47,102 bases of DNA from Lautropia sp. (GTDB lineage: Bacteria > Pseudomonadota > Gammaproteobacteria > Burkholderiales > Burkholderiaceae_E), in contig JAUNKF010000028.1 of the NCBI GenBank assembly GCA_030532895.1, positions 1 to 47,102 of the forward strand, read 5' to 3'. The notes beneath the pieces were generated by a model. That model made no database searches and had not been told where the DNA came from. It worked only from the letters and a program-made list of their open reading frames with translations. A program made the position numbers and the translations under genes. Positions within the stretch are counted from its first letter, which is position 1. The number at the start of each line of letters is the position of its first letter. This document shows, piece after piece, positions 31,629 to 40,992 of the stretch.

Positions 31629-31654
31629 CTTGAGGGGCAAGCTTGCCCCTCAAG
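31629..31654. repeat. Perfect 26-bp palindrome downstream of rpsA
   Basis: CTTGAGGGGCAAG is followed directly by its exact reverse complement. It lies 75-100 nt after the rpsA stop on the minus strand. No T run follows on either strand, so it is not a standard terminator; an RNA-processing or 3'-end-protecting hairpin is possible. Confidence 0.85.
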
Positions 31655-31728
31655 GCCGCGCAGCCCACCGTCAAGACGGCCTGCATGCAAGCAGACCGTC
31701 AGACAATGGCCACACGATGGCCGGACGA

Positions 31729-33441
31729 TCAGGAACGATCCTGGTTGTCCAGCTTGGCGCGCAGCAGTGCACCCAGGTTGGTGGTGCCGCTCACGGCCGA
31801 GGTTTCAGCCATCCGCTGCATCACGTCGGCGGTGTCGGCCGTTTCGCGTGCCTTGATCGACAGTGCGATCGAACGGTTCTTGCGATCGATGTTGATGATC
31901 ATCGACTCGACCGTCTGGCCTTCGCTCAGCTGGGTGCGGGCATCCTCGACGCGATCGCGCGAGATCTCGGAAGCACGCAGATAGCCTTCGACCTCCGGCT
32001 CGATCTGGATCGTGGCACCACGGGCATCCACGCTCGTGACGGTACCGGTCACCACGGCACCCTTGTCATGCGTGGAGGCGAAGTTGGTGAACGGATCGCC
32101 TTCGAGCTGCTTGATGCCCAGCGAGATGCGCTCACGCTCGACATCGATGGCCAGCACGACGGCCTCGACCTCGTCACCCTTCTTGAAGTCGCGCACGGCT
32201 TCCTCACCCGACTTGTTCCACGACAGGTCGGAGAGGTGAACCAGACCATCGATGCCGCCCGGCAGACCGATGAACACGCCGAAGTCGGTGATCGACTTGA
32301 TCGAGCCTTTCACCTTGTCGTTGCGACGGTGGTTTTCGGAGAACTCCTGCCACGGGTTGGCGTGGGTCTGCTTCATGCCGAGCGAGATGCGGCGACGGTC
32401 TTCGTCGATCTCCAGCACCATGACTTCGACCTCGTCGCCCAGGCTCACGACCTTGCCAGGGTTGACGTTCTTGTTCGTCCAATCCATTTCGGAGACGTGC
32501 ACCAGACCCTCGATGCCCGGCTCGATCTCGACGAAGGCGCCGTAGTCGGTGATGTTGGTGACCTTACCGAACATGCGGGTGTTCTGCGGGTAACGACGAC
32601 CGATGCCAACCCACGGATCTTCGCCCAGCTGCTTGATGCCCAGCGAGACGCGGTTCTTCTCCTGGTCGAACTTGAGCACCTTGGCGGTGATTTCCTGACC
32701 AACCTGCAGCACTTCCGTCGGATGACGGACACGGCGCCAGGCCATGTCGGTGATGTGCAGCAGACCATCGATGCCGCCCAGGTCGACGAACGCACCGTAG
32801 TCGGTGATGTTCTTGACCACGCCCTGCACCACGGCGCCTTCGCTCAGCGTTTCGAGCAGCTTGGCGCGCTCTTCACCCTGCGACAGCTCGATGACGGCAC
32901 GACGCGACAGCACGACGTTGTTGCGGCGACGGTCCAGCTTGATGACCTTGAACTCCAGGGTCTTGCCTTCATACGGCGTGGTGTCCTTGACCGGACGGGT
33001 GTCGATCAGGGAGCCCGGCAGGAAGGCACGGATGCCATTGGTCATCACGGTGAGACCACCCTTGACCTTGCCGGTGACGGTGCCGCTGACCAGATCGCCC
33101 GATTCCAGGGCCAGCTCAAGCTGCACCCAGGCAGCCAGACGCTTGGCACGATCGCGCGACAGTCGGGTTTCACCGAAGCCGTCTTCGAGCGAGTCGATGG
33201 CGACCGAGACGAAATCACCTTCCTGAACCTCCAGCTCGCCACGGTCGTTGTAGAACTCTTCGACCGGCACGTAGCTTTCGGACTTCAGACCGGCATTGAC
33301 CACCACGTAGTTGTGGTCGACGCGGATGACTTCGGCGGTGATCACTTCACCCTGCCGCATTTCCTGCCGCTTGAGGGACTCTTCAAAGAGGGCGGCAAAA
33401 CTTTCTTCCGCTGCCGGATTCTGGGTAACTGCTGTGCTCAT
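31729..33441 (-). CDS. rpsA: 30S ribosomal protein S1
   Basis: This RNA-binding ribosomal protein delivers mRNA to the 30S subunit. It has 570 residues from the ATG at 33441. Six S1/OB repeats can be followed, for example [40 protein letters not shown] and [20 protein letters not shown], ending in [10 protein letters not shown]. Length is normal for proteobacterial S1. It lies between cmk and ihfB, the conserved order. A long antisense frame across this gene is a shadow. Confidence 0.98.
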   Translation of the reverse strand: MSTAVTQNPAAEESFAALFEESLKRQEMRQGEVITAEVIRVDHNYVVVNAGLKSESYVPVEEFYNDRGELEVQEGDFVSVAIDSLEDGFGETRLSRDRAKRLAAWVQLELALESGDLVSGTVTGKVKGGLTVMTNGIRAFLPGSLIDTRPVKDTTPYEGKTLEFKVIKLDRRRNNVVLSRRAVIELSQGEERAKLLETLSEGAVVQGVVKNITDYGAFVDLGGIDGLLHITDMAWRRVRHPTEVLQVGQEITAKVLKFDQEKNRVSLGIKQLGEDPWVGIGRRYPQNTRMFGKVTNITDYGAFVEIEPGIEGLVHVSEMDWTNKNVNPGKVVSLGDEVEVMVLEIDEDRRRISLGMKQTHANPWQEFSENHRRNDKVKGSIKSITDFGVFIGLPGGIDGLVHLSDLSWNKSGEEAVRDFKKGDEVEAVVLAIDVERERISLGIKQLEGDPFTNFASTHDKGAVVTGTVTSVDARGATIQIEPEVEGYLRASEISRDRVEDARTQLSEGQTVESMIINIDRKNRSIALSIKARETADTADVMQRMAETSAVSGTTNLGALLRAKLDNQDRS

Positions 33442-33589
33442 TGATATCCAAAAAAAATCTCGCCAGTCGGGCGGCACCAAATGGGCTGCCAAAAAACCAG
33501 CGGTGTTGCTGACGAACCCTGCCCCATCGGAGCTTGACGACAAGGCAGGCGGGAAAAACCAAAACCGCCGCAAACTGCGGCGGTGGATG

Positions 33590-34300
33590 CTATGCTGACT
33601 CGCGCGCCCGCCAGGCTTCCAGCACCCGATCGACGGTCTCGTCGATCGTCAGCCCTGCCGAATTGAGCCAAAGGGCATCTTCAGCTGGTTTGAGCGGTGC
33701 GGCTGCCCGGCCGGCATCGCGCCGGTCACGCTCCATCAAATCATGCAAAATCTTGTCTAGTGTAGCAGAAAAGCCTTTCTCGATCAGCTGTTTATGGCGC
33801 CGCTGAGCGCGCTCCTCCACACTGGCCGTCAGGTAGATCTTCAGCACCGCATCGGGGAACACGACAGTGCCCATGTCGCGCCCGTCGGCCACCAGCCCCG
33901 GCGCCTGACGAAAACGGTGCTGAAGCGCCGTGAGCGCAAGTCGCACCGCCGGATGCACGGCGAGCCGCGAAGCTTGCAAGCCGATGCCATCCTCCCGAAT
34001 GTCGTTCGACACCTCCTGCTCACCCAGCCAGATCTCGCCCGCCTTCCCAAAGCGCGGATCGAGCGCCTCGGCGGCGCGCACAGCCGCCGCCTCGTTGGCC
34101 CCATCCTCCCCGGCACGCACCAGCTGCAAGGCCACGAGCCGATACAACGCCCCGCTATCGAGATAATGAAACCCCAGCTGTTCGGCCACACGAACCGCGA
34201 TGGTGCCCTTGCCGGAGGCCGTGGGGCCATCGATGGCAATGACCGGCGCGCCATGAGAAACGGGGTGATCCGATGCCGAACGATGCGGGCTTGACGACAT
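33590..34300 (-). CDS. cmk: Cytidylate kinase
   Basis: This kinase phosphorylates CMP and dCMP to the diphosphates using ATP. It has 236 residues from the ATG at 34300, which has a GGAAGGAG site. The P-loop is [14 protein letters not shown], followed by [10 protein letters not shown], the NMP-binding [23 protein letters not shown] and [16 protein letters not shown] longer frame to 34474 has no conservation. It lies between aroA and rpsA as in most Burkholderiales. Confidence 0.97.
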   Translation of the reverse strand: MSSSPHRSASDHPVSHGAPVIAIDGPTASGKGTIAVRVAEQLGFHYLDSGALYRLVALQLVRAGEDGANEAAAVRAAEALDPRFGKAGEIWLGEQEVSNDIREDGIGLQASRLAVHPAVRLALTALQHRFRQAPGLVADGRDMGTVVFPDAVLKIYLTASVEERAQRRHKQLIEKGFSATLDKILHDLMERDRRDAGRAAAPLKPAEDALWLNSAGLTIDETVDRVLEAWRARESA

Positions 34301-34531
34301 GATGCAGCACTCCTTCCATGAGGGATTGACGGGACTTGCCGAACGCGCGATGCCGCCCGAACCAGTTCCCGGCACGAGCCGGCGCCTGGCACAGGCTTGA
34401 AACCTCACATACCCTTGTACGGACGGGTCGGCACACGCCAAGTTTACGCCTTGGCAGCCACTCCCGCACGCCAAGCTCAGCCCATCTGCCTGCCCGTCTG
34501 CCCGTCCGCCCAGACCAAGCCTGCACGTACC

Positions 34532-35863
34532 TCAGGCCCCCTCCTGCACCTCGATCTGCATGCCCACCGAATTGGCCAACGGCACGAAGCCCGGAAAGGA
34601 CGTGGCGACATTGGCCGTGTCTTCGATGAGGATCGGCCCCTGGCTACGCAATGCGGCCACGGCAAAGGACATGGCGATGCGGTGATCGCTGTGAGCATGC
34701 ACCTTGCCACCGGCAAAAGGCGTTGCCTCGCCGCCCCGGCCCACGATCCGCATGCCATCGGCCAGCACCTCCACCGGGCAGCCCACCGCCGCCAGCCCGT
34801 CCGCCATCACCTGGATGCGATCGGACTCCTTCACTCGCAGCTCTTCGGCCCCGGTCAGCGTCGTCACCCCCTCGGCACAGGCAGCCGCGATGAACAGCAC
34901 CGGAAACTCGTCGATGGCCAGCGGCACCCAGGCCGGATCGATCCGGATGCCCTTGAGCGGTGCCGAGCGTACTCGCAGGTCGGCCACCGGCTCGCCGCCC
35001 ACCACCTGATGGTTCGATTCGGTGATGTCAGCCCCCATCGCCCGCAACACATGCAGCACGCCGATGCGCGTCGGGTTCATGCCCACATGCCGCAGCGTGA
35101 GATCAGCCCCCGGACAGATGCTCGCCGCCACGAGGAAGAAAGCCGCCGAGGAGATATCGGCCGGCACATCCACCTGCGTGGCCTTGAGCGTCTGTCCCCC
35201 CTGAATGGACACCGTCGATCCCTCACGTTGCACCGCCACGCCAAAAGCGCTCAACATCCGCTCGGTATGGTCACGCGTGGGCGCAGGCTCCGTCACGCGG
35301 GTGATGCCCTCGGCATACAGCCCGGCCAGCAGCAGTGCCGACTTCACCTGCGCACTCGCCACCTTCATCGTGATGTCGGCCCCTTTCAGGCCCGTGACGG
35401 CCTGCACCAGCAAGGGTGGCAAACCGTCCTGACTGTCGATGATCGCGCCCATCTCGGTGAGCGGATCGATCACCCGGCGCATCGGCCGGCGTGACAAGCT
35501 ATGGTCGCCCACCAGCATGCAGGCAAAGGTCTGGCCAGCCAGCAGCCCCGTGAGCAGCCGCATCGAAGTGCCCGAATTACCGCAATCGAGCGGCACGCCC
35601 GGTGCCTTCAACCCATGCAGCCCCACCCCGCGCACCAGCACTCGGCCAGCCGCCGGGCCTTCGATTTCCACCCCCATCGTCCGGAAGATGTTGGCCGTGG
35701 CGATGGCATCGGCCCCTTCCAGAAAGCCCGACACCTGCGTCTCGCCCTCGGCCAGCGCACCCAGCATGATCGAGCGATGCGAGATCGACTTGTCGCCGGG
35801 CACACGAACATCACCCTTCACTGCCCCACCGGGCGCCACCTTGTATGCCTGAAACATGAACAA
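34532..35863 (-). CDS. aroA: 5-enolpyruvylshikimate-3-phosphate synthase (EPSP synthase)
   Basis: This enzyme joins shikimate-3-phosphate and phosphoenolpyruvate in the aromatic amino-acid pathway. It has 443 residues. Motifs are VPGDKSISHRSIMLGALAEG near the start, LDCGNSGTSMRLLTGLLA, PTRDHTERMLSAFG, and RVKESDRIQVMADGL near the end. The start could be MFMFQAY (35863) or MFQAY (35857). It is the first visible gene of the aroA-cmk-rpsA-ihfB-lapAB unit and is divergent from an unknown gene at 35998; the tyrA/hisC genes that often precede it are absent. Confidence 0.97.
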   Translation of the reverse strand: MFMFQAYKVAPGGAVKGDVRVPGDKSISHRSIMLGALAEGETQVSGFLEGADAIATANIFRTMGVEIEGPAAGRVLVRGVGLHGLKAPGVPLDCGNSGTSMRLLTGLLAGQTFACMLVGDHSLSRRPMRRVIDPLTEMGAIIDSQDGLPPLLVQAVTGLKGADITMKVASAQVKSALLLAGLYAEGITRVTEPAPTRDHTERMLSAFGVAVQREGSTVSIQGGQTLKATQVDVPADISSAAFFLVAASICPGADLTLRHVGMNPTRIGVLHVLRAMGADITESNHQVVGGEPVADLRVRSAPLKGIRIDPAWVPLAIDEFPVLFIAAACAEGVTTLTGAEELRVKESDRIQVMADGLAAVGCPVEVLADGMRIVGRGGEATPFAGGKVHAHSDHRIAMSFAVAALRSQGPILIEDTANVATSFPGFVPLANSVGMQIEVQEGA

Positions 35864-35997
35864 ATTCCTCCCGAAACGCTCGCTCGTTTTTTAGACTGAC
35901 GGTCGGTTCTGCAAGAAGAGCGGCAGACGCCCCCCAAACGGATGGCATCAACGTCATGCAGCCACCGACAACCGGCAACCCAACTGGTCAATTCCGA

Positions 35998-36414
35998 ATG
36001 TTCAACTGGTTTCGTCAAACGAGCAAATCCACGCCCCGTCGCGCCCCGGTCAGCACCCCGCACCTGAAGCAACATGTGGAATATCGTCCCCTCAGCCACA
36101 CCGAGGCCGAATCCATGTTGCCCGGCGCCTCGCAGCTCAACGCCTATGCCCAGCAGGTGGTGGGCAAACTGCCGGCCCAGATTCGCCCGGCCATGTGCTG
36201 CCTGCAACACCCGTGGATGCTGGAGCGGCTGCTGGAGCACTGGGCCAACCCGGCCCACTTCCGCCGCCAGCTCAACGAGCTGCTGCTCGACACCCGTGGC
36301 AACCGCCGCGGCTTCAGCTTCGAGGCACTGGCCGAGCTGACGGTACTGGGCGATTACTACAACACCTACGTGCACCCGCAGCCGGAAGGCTGGGCCAGCA
36401 TCAACCCCCGCTGA
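35998..36414 (+). CDS. Conserved-looking hypothetical protein
   Basis: I do not recognise this protein. It has 138 residues from the ATG at 35998 (MFNWFRQTSK), or 152 from 35956. It has no signal peptide or membrane helix. The middle (LNAYAQQVVGKLPAQIRPAM) and end (FEALAELTVLGDYYNTYVHP) look helical, and the codon pattern is that of a real gene. It is divergent from aroA. No motif suggests a function. Confidence 0.65.
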   Translation: MFNWFRQTSKSTPRRAPVSTPHLKQHVEYRPLSHTEAESMLPGASQLNAYAQQVVGKLPAQIRPAMCCLQHPWMLERLLEHWANPAHFRRQLNELLLDTRGNRRGFSFEALAELTVLGDYYNTYVHPQPEGWASINPR

Positions 36415-36724
36415 GCGAAGCAACAAGGCGCTACTCACCAGGTCGGCGCCTGTATTTCCCCTCTCTCACTGGCGCGTCACTTGACGGCCCAAACGGCCAA
36501 GGCGCCAGATATCAGCGCCGCCGGTGCCCCGCTCAACCGCCAGGCACCGGCAAATGCCGCATCCTCCCGACAAGGCCGCCCTCGCCCAGGCGGCCATTGT
36601 CGTCTGCACCCGTCGCCAGGACGTGTCATGCACTCATGCCTCCCCGCACTGACCCCCATCCGCTGCGCGAGCATGCTATCTTCTGAAGCCTTGACTAGAC
36701 ACACCGATGTGAGAGGTTTTCAGC
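36415..36724. other. Intergenic region upstream of the FKBP gene
   Basis: These 310 bp hold no gene I can support. A TTGACT hexamer near 36690 may be the -35 of the FKBP/glnS promoter. GAGAGG at 36712-36717 is the FKBP ribosome site. No repeat or terminator is seen. Confidence 0.4.
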
Positions 36725-37099
36725 ATGGCTTTCGAGACGAACGCAAACGGCCTGGGTATCGAAGAGGTTCAAGTGGGTGATGGCGACACGGCCCAAGCCG
36801 GTCAGCGCGTCACCGTTCACTACACCGGCTGGTTGTGGGAAGCCGACCCTGCCAGCCCCGAGGGCGGCCGCGCCGGTCGCAAGTTCGATTCGAGCCGTGA
36901 CCGCAACATGCCCTTCAGCTTTCAGCTGGGCCGTGGCGAAGTGATCCGCGGCTGGGACGAGGGCGTGGCCGGCATGAAGGTGGGCGGCAAGCGCCGACTG
37001 CTGATTCCGGCCGAGCTCGGCTATGGCGCGCGCGGCGCCGGCGGCGTCATTCCGCCCAATGCCACGCTGCTGTTCGATGTCGAGCTGCTGGGCGTCTGA
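36725..37099 (+). CDS. FKBP-type peptidyl-prolyl cis-trans isomerase
   Basis: This is a cytosolic proline isomerase that assists protein folding. It has 124 residues, a single FKBP domain with VTVHYTGWLW, GRKFDSSRDRN, FQLGRGEVIRGWDEGVAGMK, RRLLIPAELGYGARGAGG and VIPPNATLLFDVELL. All key binding-pocket residues (Tyr, Phe, Asp, Trp, Phe) are present. The GAGAGG ribosome site fixes the start. It is 27 bp upstream of glnS and likely co-transcribed. Confidence 0.95.
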   Translation: MAFETNANGLGIEEVQVGDGDTAQAGQRVTVHYTGWLWEADPASPEGGRAGRKFDSSRDRNMPFSFQLGRGEVIRGWDEGVAGMKVGGKRRLLIPAELGYGARGAGGVIPPNATLLFDVELLGV

Positions 37100-37126
37100 G
37101 CCAGGGACGGAAGCACTGCAACAAGC

Positions 37127-38905
37127 ATGAGCACACCCGATTCTGCTGCCCCCACCAGCAACTTCATTCGTCAGGCCATCGACCATGATCTGGCCAGCCG
37201 TCAGGACGCCAGCCGGGGCTGGGCCGGCAAACCGGGCGTGGCCGAGGCCCACCGTCAGGCACCGCCCGACCCGGCCCGCATCCGCACGCGCTTTCCGCCC
37301 GAGCCGAACGGTTTCCTGCACATCGGCCATGCCAAGTCGATCTGCCTGAACTTCGAGCTGGCAGCCGACTATGACGGCCGCTGCCACCTGCGCTTCGACG
37401 ACACGAACCCCGAGAAGGAAAACCAGGCCTACGTCGATGCCATCATCGACGCCGTTCGCTGGCTCGGCTTCGACTGGCGCACGCCCGAAGGTGGCAACGA
37501 CCTCTATTACGCGAGCGATTATTTCGAGACCTTCTACCAGATCGCGCTGAAGCTGATCGAGAACGGCCATGCCTATGTCGACAGCCAGACCGGCGACGAG
37601 ATTCGCGAGAACCGCGGCACGCTGACCGAGCCGGGCAAGAATTCGCCCTATCGGAACCGGCCGGTGGAAGAGAGTCTGCGCCTCTTTCAGGAGATGCGCG
37701 CCGGCGAGCACCCGGAAGGCTCGATGGTGTTGCGTGCGAAGATCGACATGGCCTCGCCCAACATCAACCTGCGCGACCCGATCCTGTACCGGATCCGCTT
37801 CGCCCACCACCACCGCAGCGGTGATGCGTGGCCGATCTACCCGATGTACGACTTCGCACACCCGCTCGAAGACGCGCTGGAACGGATCACGCATTCGCTG
37901 TGCACACTGGAGTTCGAGGATCACCGGCCACTGTACGACTGGTTGCTGGCCCGCGTGGCCGAAACCGGCCTGCTCGACGCCCCGCTGCCGCGGCAGATCG
38001 AATTTGCCCGGCTTAACCTCACCTATTCGATCACCAGCAAGCGCAAGCTGAAGGCGTTGGTGGATGCGGGTCTGGTCGATGGTTGGGATGACCCTCGGCT
38101 GACGACGCTGGCAGGTTTGCGTCGGCGCGGCTACTCGCCCTCGTCGATCCGGCTGTTTTGCGAGCGTGCCGGCGTCTCCAAGGCGCACCAGGTGATCGAA
38201 ATGGCGGTGCTGGAGCAGACCGTGCGCGAAGACCTGGAGCCGGTGGCCAACCGGCTCAACGTCATCACCGACCCGATTAAGCTGGTCGTCGACAATCTCG
38301 ATCCGGATGCTCGAATCATGTGCGAGGCGCCCCGCCACCCGCACCACCCCGAGCGTGGGCAGCGCAGCTTCGAGTTCAGCCGTGAGCTGTGGATCGAACG
38401 CGAAGACTTCGCCGAGAACCCGCCCAAGGGGTATTTCCGGCTGGCCCCCGGCCAGATGGTGCGCCTGCGCTATGCCTACGTGGTGAAGTGCACCGGCTTC
38501 GAGAAGGATGAAAACGGCAACATCACACTGGTGCGCTGCGAGTATCTGCCTGATACCCGCTCCGGCACGCCGGGCGCCGACAGTGTGAAGGTGAAGGGCA
38601 ACATCCATTGGGTGTCGGCCAGCGATGCCGTGCCGGTCGAGCTGCGGCTCTTCAAGCCACTCTTTCTCGACCCGCACCCGGATGCGGGCGGGCAAGATCC
38701 GCTGGACAACGTCGACCCCACCTCGAAAGAGGTGCGCCAGGGCTATGCCGAACCATCGGTACGCGATGCTCGCCCGGAAGAACCCTTCCAGTTCGAGCGC
38801 CAAGGCTATTTCGTGACCGACCGCCACGACTTCACGCCCGACAAACCGGTGTTCAACCGGATCACGACGCTGAAGGATTCCTTCGGCAAGAAGAAAAAGG
38901 GCTGA
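37127..38905 (+). CDS. glnS: Glutaminyl-tRNA synthetase
   Basis: This class I synthetase attaches glutamine to tRNA-Gln. Its 592 residues include the HIGH-type motif in FPPEPNGFLHIGHAKSI, FDDTNPEKENQAYVDAI, the KMSKS-type loop in YSITSKRKLK, and GSMVLRAKIDMASPNINLRD. The C-terminal anticodon-binding beta-barrels carry SFEFSRELWIERED and FVTDRHDF. Length is slightly above the E. coli enzyme (about 555), with the excess at the amino end. A terminator follows 100 bp later. Confidence 0.97.
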   Translation: MSTPDSAAPTSNFIRQAIDHDLASRQDASRGWAGKPGVAEAHRQAPPDPARIRTRFPPEPNGFLHIGHAKSICLNFELAADYDGRCHLRFDDTNPEKENQAYVDAIIDAVRWLGFDWRTPEGGNDLYYASDYFETFYQIALKLIENGHAYVDSQTGDEIRENRGTLTEPGKNSPYRNRPVEESLRLFQEMRAGEHPEGSMVLRAKIDMASPNINLRDPILYRIRFAHHHRSGDAWPIYPMYDFAHPLEDALERITHSLCTLEFEDHRPLYDWLLARVAETGLLDAPLPRQIEFARLNLTYSITSKRKLKALVDAGLVDGWDDPRLTTLAGLRRRGYSPSSIRLFCERAGVSKAHQVIEMAVLEQTVREDLEPVANRLNVITDPIKLVVDNLDPDARIMCEAPRHPHHPERGQRSFEFSRELWIEREDFAENPPKGYFRLAPGQMVRLRYAYVVKCTGFEKDENGNITLVRCEYLPDTRSGTPGADSVKVKGNIHWVSASDAVPVELRLFKPLFLDPHPDAGGQDPLDNVDPTSKEVRQGYAEPSVRDARPEEPFQFERQGYFVTDRHDFTPDKPVFNRITTLKDSFGKKKKG

Positions 38906-39002
38906 CACGGCGTAACCACGCAACGGGGGTTGGCCGCTGAAGGGGCACTATGGTTCCCCCTTCATGGCGCCCCCTTCCCTTGGGACACATCCTCCCCTGA
39001 AG

Positions 39003-39028
39003 ACCGGGCCATGTGCCCGGTTTTTTTT
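39003..39028 (+). terminator. Rho-independent terminator after glnS
   Basis: ACCGGGC (39003-39009) pairs with GCCCGGT (39015-39021) around a five-base loop and is followed by eight T residues. This is a textbook terminator for the FKBP-glnS transcript. Confidence 0.9.
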
Positions 39029-39104
39029 CAACAATGCAGATGCCAGCGGCACACTTGCTGCAAAGCCGCATCGAATAACACTGAACAACATAGGGCAATT
39101 AAAT

Positions 39105-39133
39105 TTGCCAATGATAATGATTAGTAATATGAT
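39105..39133 (+). promoter_or_regulatory. Sigma-70 promoter with Fur box between -35 and -10
   Basis: TTGCCA (39105-39110) and TATGAT (39128-39133) are spaced by 17 bp. A Fur-box match, GATAATGATTAGTAATATG (39113-39131; 14 of 19 with nine consecutive matches), fills the spacer. Fe-Fur binding would occlude the promoter. This is the best-defined promoter in the window and must drive the DUF2325 gene, with a leader of about 260 nt. Confidence 0.88.
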
Positions 39134-39201
39134 GGGACTCTGCCTGTTACGACCGATTGCAGGCAGCGTATCAGACTGAGCGCTGAAAGTCTCAACAAGC
39201 C

Positions 39202-39243
39202 CAAGCCTGAGGGTGTTTCATCTCCTCACCCTTCAGGCTTGGC
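39202..39243 (+). promoter_or_regulatory. Stable hairpin in the DUF2325 leader
   Basis: CCAAGCCTGAGGGTG (39202-39216) pairs with CACCCTTCAGGCTTGG (39228-39243), 15 base pairs with one bulge and an 11-nt loop. No T run follows, so it is not a standard terminator. It lies in the mRNA between the Fur-type promoter and the gene start. Confidence 0.75.
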
Positions 39244-39398
39244 ACCCATCGCCAGCGCATGGGCACAAGCGGCGCAAGCCTACTTGTTCCTGCCGCATAT
39301 CCCAGCAGTCCGATACCCGTTTCATGGCAAATGCCACCGGTGTTTGCCGGCCCGCCATTCACGATCAGTCGTTCATCGACACCAACCAGGGGACACCC

Positions 39399-40814
39399 AT
39401 GCAAGACCGCGAGCTGTATCTGAACGAGCGGCCCACGCTGGCCATCCTGAGAAACCCGCCTGCCATCGATCTGGGCAACTTCGAGCCGACCATGCGCGAG
39501 CCGGTGAAACTGCCCACCCCCAGCAGCTCGCGCCGCCGCAAGCTGTGGGATTTGGCTGCGCACTGCCACTGTCCGATCATCGGGCTGTGCCTGTCGATGG
39601 GCACACTGCGCAAACTGGCCACCCGTGCGCTGAACGAAACACTGCCTGAAGACGACTACGAGCTGCACGTCAACGCCGTCAATGAATCGCGCCGGCGCGG
39701 CCCCCTGGCCGAAGTGCTGCAAAAGGAGCTGGATCAGCGTTTTGCCATGCCGATCCGCAAGCTCGGCAGCATCAAGAACCGGGACGACCTCTATCAAGCC
39801 TGGCGAGGCTTCATCGACCGGGGCGAGATGCCGGCGGGCCTCTGGGCCTGCATGACGCACCCCCGCTGTGACCCCGGCATGCTGGAGCAGATTTATCGTG
39901 AAGTGCACATGCTGCAGCACCAGGCCAGCGCCGCCTCGCGTGACAAGGATGGACGCTATCAGGCATTGGCCGAAGAACATGCCCGCTGCCAGCAGGATCT
40001 GGACAAATCCCGCCAGCGTTACCAGCAGCTGCAAACCGAGAAGGCCACCGAAGTCGAGAGCCTCAACGCCGACATCCTGCGCCTGCGCAACGACAACGCT
40101 GCCAAAGACAACACGATCAAGCAGTTGCAGGAAGAGCTGGTCAGCCTGCGCCAACAGGCCGAAGACCTCGACAGCCGCATCGAACTGGCCGAACAGGTAC
40201 GCTGGCTGAGCGAGCGCAACCAGGAGCTGATGCAGCGCATCGTGGACATGCGCCACAAGGTCAATGCCCCCACGCTGGAGGGCAAAGGCGCGTCGGACAA
40301 CGGCACATCCAGCGCGAAGAGTGCCCCCAGCTCGGGCACGGGTGAAACGCCCGCCCCCGCGGAGGCCCAACCCTCGGCATCACCCACCGCCAGGAACAAC
40401 AGCTGCACCCACGCTGAAGCCGGCGGCTGCACGGCCGACGGTACCAGCAAGCCCTGCCCTGCCGACAACCTCGATTCCCGCGCCGTGCTCTGCGTGGGCG
40501 GACGCCACCATGCCATCTCGGTGTATCGGCGCATCGTCGAAAAACGCGGCGGCCGCTTCATCCACCACGATGGCGGGCGCGAAGACAGCGTGCATCGGCT
40601 CGACACCAATCTGGCCGCTGCCGATCTCGTCATCTGCCAGGCCGGCTGCATCAGCCACAGCGCCTACTGGCTGGTGAAGGATCACTGCAAGCGCACCGGC
40701 AAGCGCTGCGTTTACGTCGACAAGCCCAGCGCCAGCGCCTTCGAGCGCGGCCTCGTCCAAGGCGTGCAGGACAACGTGCGCTTTGAACCCATCCCCGACA
40801 CCACGGAGGCTTGA
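39399..40814 (+). CDS. DUF2325 coiled-coil protein under Fur-type control
   Basis: This is a 471-residue cytoplasmic protein of unknown function. The amino-terminal domain has LWDLAAHCHCPIIGLCLSMG with His and Cys residues that could bind metal. A central coiled coil runs from about 165 to 290 (for example KATEVESLNADILRLRND). A low-complexity linker (about 295-345) is followed by the C-terminal DUF2325 domain, with AVLCVGGRHHAISVYRRIVE, FIHHDGGREDS and ADLVICQAGCISHSAYWLVK. The start at 39399 follows an AGGGG site. The strong Fur promoter suggests induction under iron limitation. The stop is 3 bp from a microprotein start. Metal- or redox-linked regulation is inference; the family has no assigned function known to me. 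Confidence 0.85.
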   Translation: MQDRELYLNERPTLAILRNPPAIDLGNFEPTMREPVKLPTPSSSRRRKLWDLAAHCHCPIIGLCLSMGTLRKLATRALNETLPEDDYELHVNAVNESRRRGPLAEVLQKELDQRFAMPIRKLGSIKNRDDLYQAWRGFIDRGEMPAGLWACMTHPRCDPGMLEQIYREVHMLQHQASAASRDKDGRYQALAEEHARCQQDLDKSRQRYQQLQTEKATEVESLNADILRLRNDNAAKDNTIKQLQEELVSLRQQAEDLDSRIELAEQVRWLSERNQELMQRIVDMRHKVNAPTLEGKGASDNGTSSAKSAPSSGTGETPAPAEAQPSASPTARNNSCTHAEAGGCTADGTSKPCPADNLDSRAVLCVGGRHHAISVYRRIVEKRGGRFIHHDGGREDSVHRLDTNLAAADLVICQAGCISHSAYWLVKDHCKRTGKRCVYVDKPSASAFERGLVQGVQDNVRFEPIPDTTEA

Positions 40815-40817
40815 GCC

Positions 40818-40913
40818 ATGCGCCGCACCAACCCCACCCGCAACCGCCTGGAACTGATCGCCTTCGGCCTCTTGGTACTGGCCATTTGGGTGTTGGTGCC
40901 GGTGCATTCGTGA
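40818..40913 (+). CDS. 31-residue single-pass membrane microprotein
   Basis: This frame encodes MRRTNPTRNRLELIAFGLLV followed by LAIWVLVPVHS. A basic amino terminus is followed by one hydrophobic helix of about 19 residues, giving a predicted cytoplasm-in orientation. It begins 3 bp after the DUF2325 stop codon, with GGAGG (40805-40809) as its ribosome site inside the end of that gene, so translation is likely coupled. It is too short for most gene finders. Its function is unknown; small proteins of this kind often bind a membrane partner. Confidence 0.65.
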   Translation: MRRTNPTRNRLELIAFGLLVLAIWVLVPVHS

Positions 40914-40992
40914 GCACACGGGCGGCTGGTTTGCCGCCCTGAGCAGCTGCCTGTATCGGAATCCTTGCTGGGGCCGGCTTGACAACGTGCTT

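Larger units (their letters stand above)
31301..31728. other. rpsA-ihfB intergenic region with structured DNA
   Basis: The 428-bp gap between rpsA and ihfB carries no supported gene, and the open frames on either strand are driven by its symmetric sequence. It holds a 13-bp-arm palindrome near rpsA and a long inverted repeat near ihfB. In most relatives this gap is much shorter. Confidence 0.6.

Noticed and set aside
31629-31654. Rho-independent terminator for rpsA
   Set aside because: The palindrome is perfect, but no T run follows on either strand.
31630-33444. 604-codon frame antisense to rpsA
   Set aside because: It mirrors S1 repeats codon for codon and has no identity of its own.
36695-38923. 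742-codon frame antisense to the FKBP and glnS genes
   Set aside because: It spans two well-identified genes and has the usual shadow composition.
38964-39179. hemP-like small gene behind the Fur promoter
   Set aside because: The only frame after the promoter gives about 15 codons with no HemP similarity; upstream parts overlap the glnS terminator.
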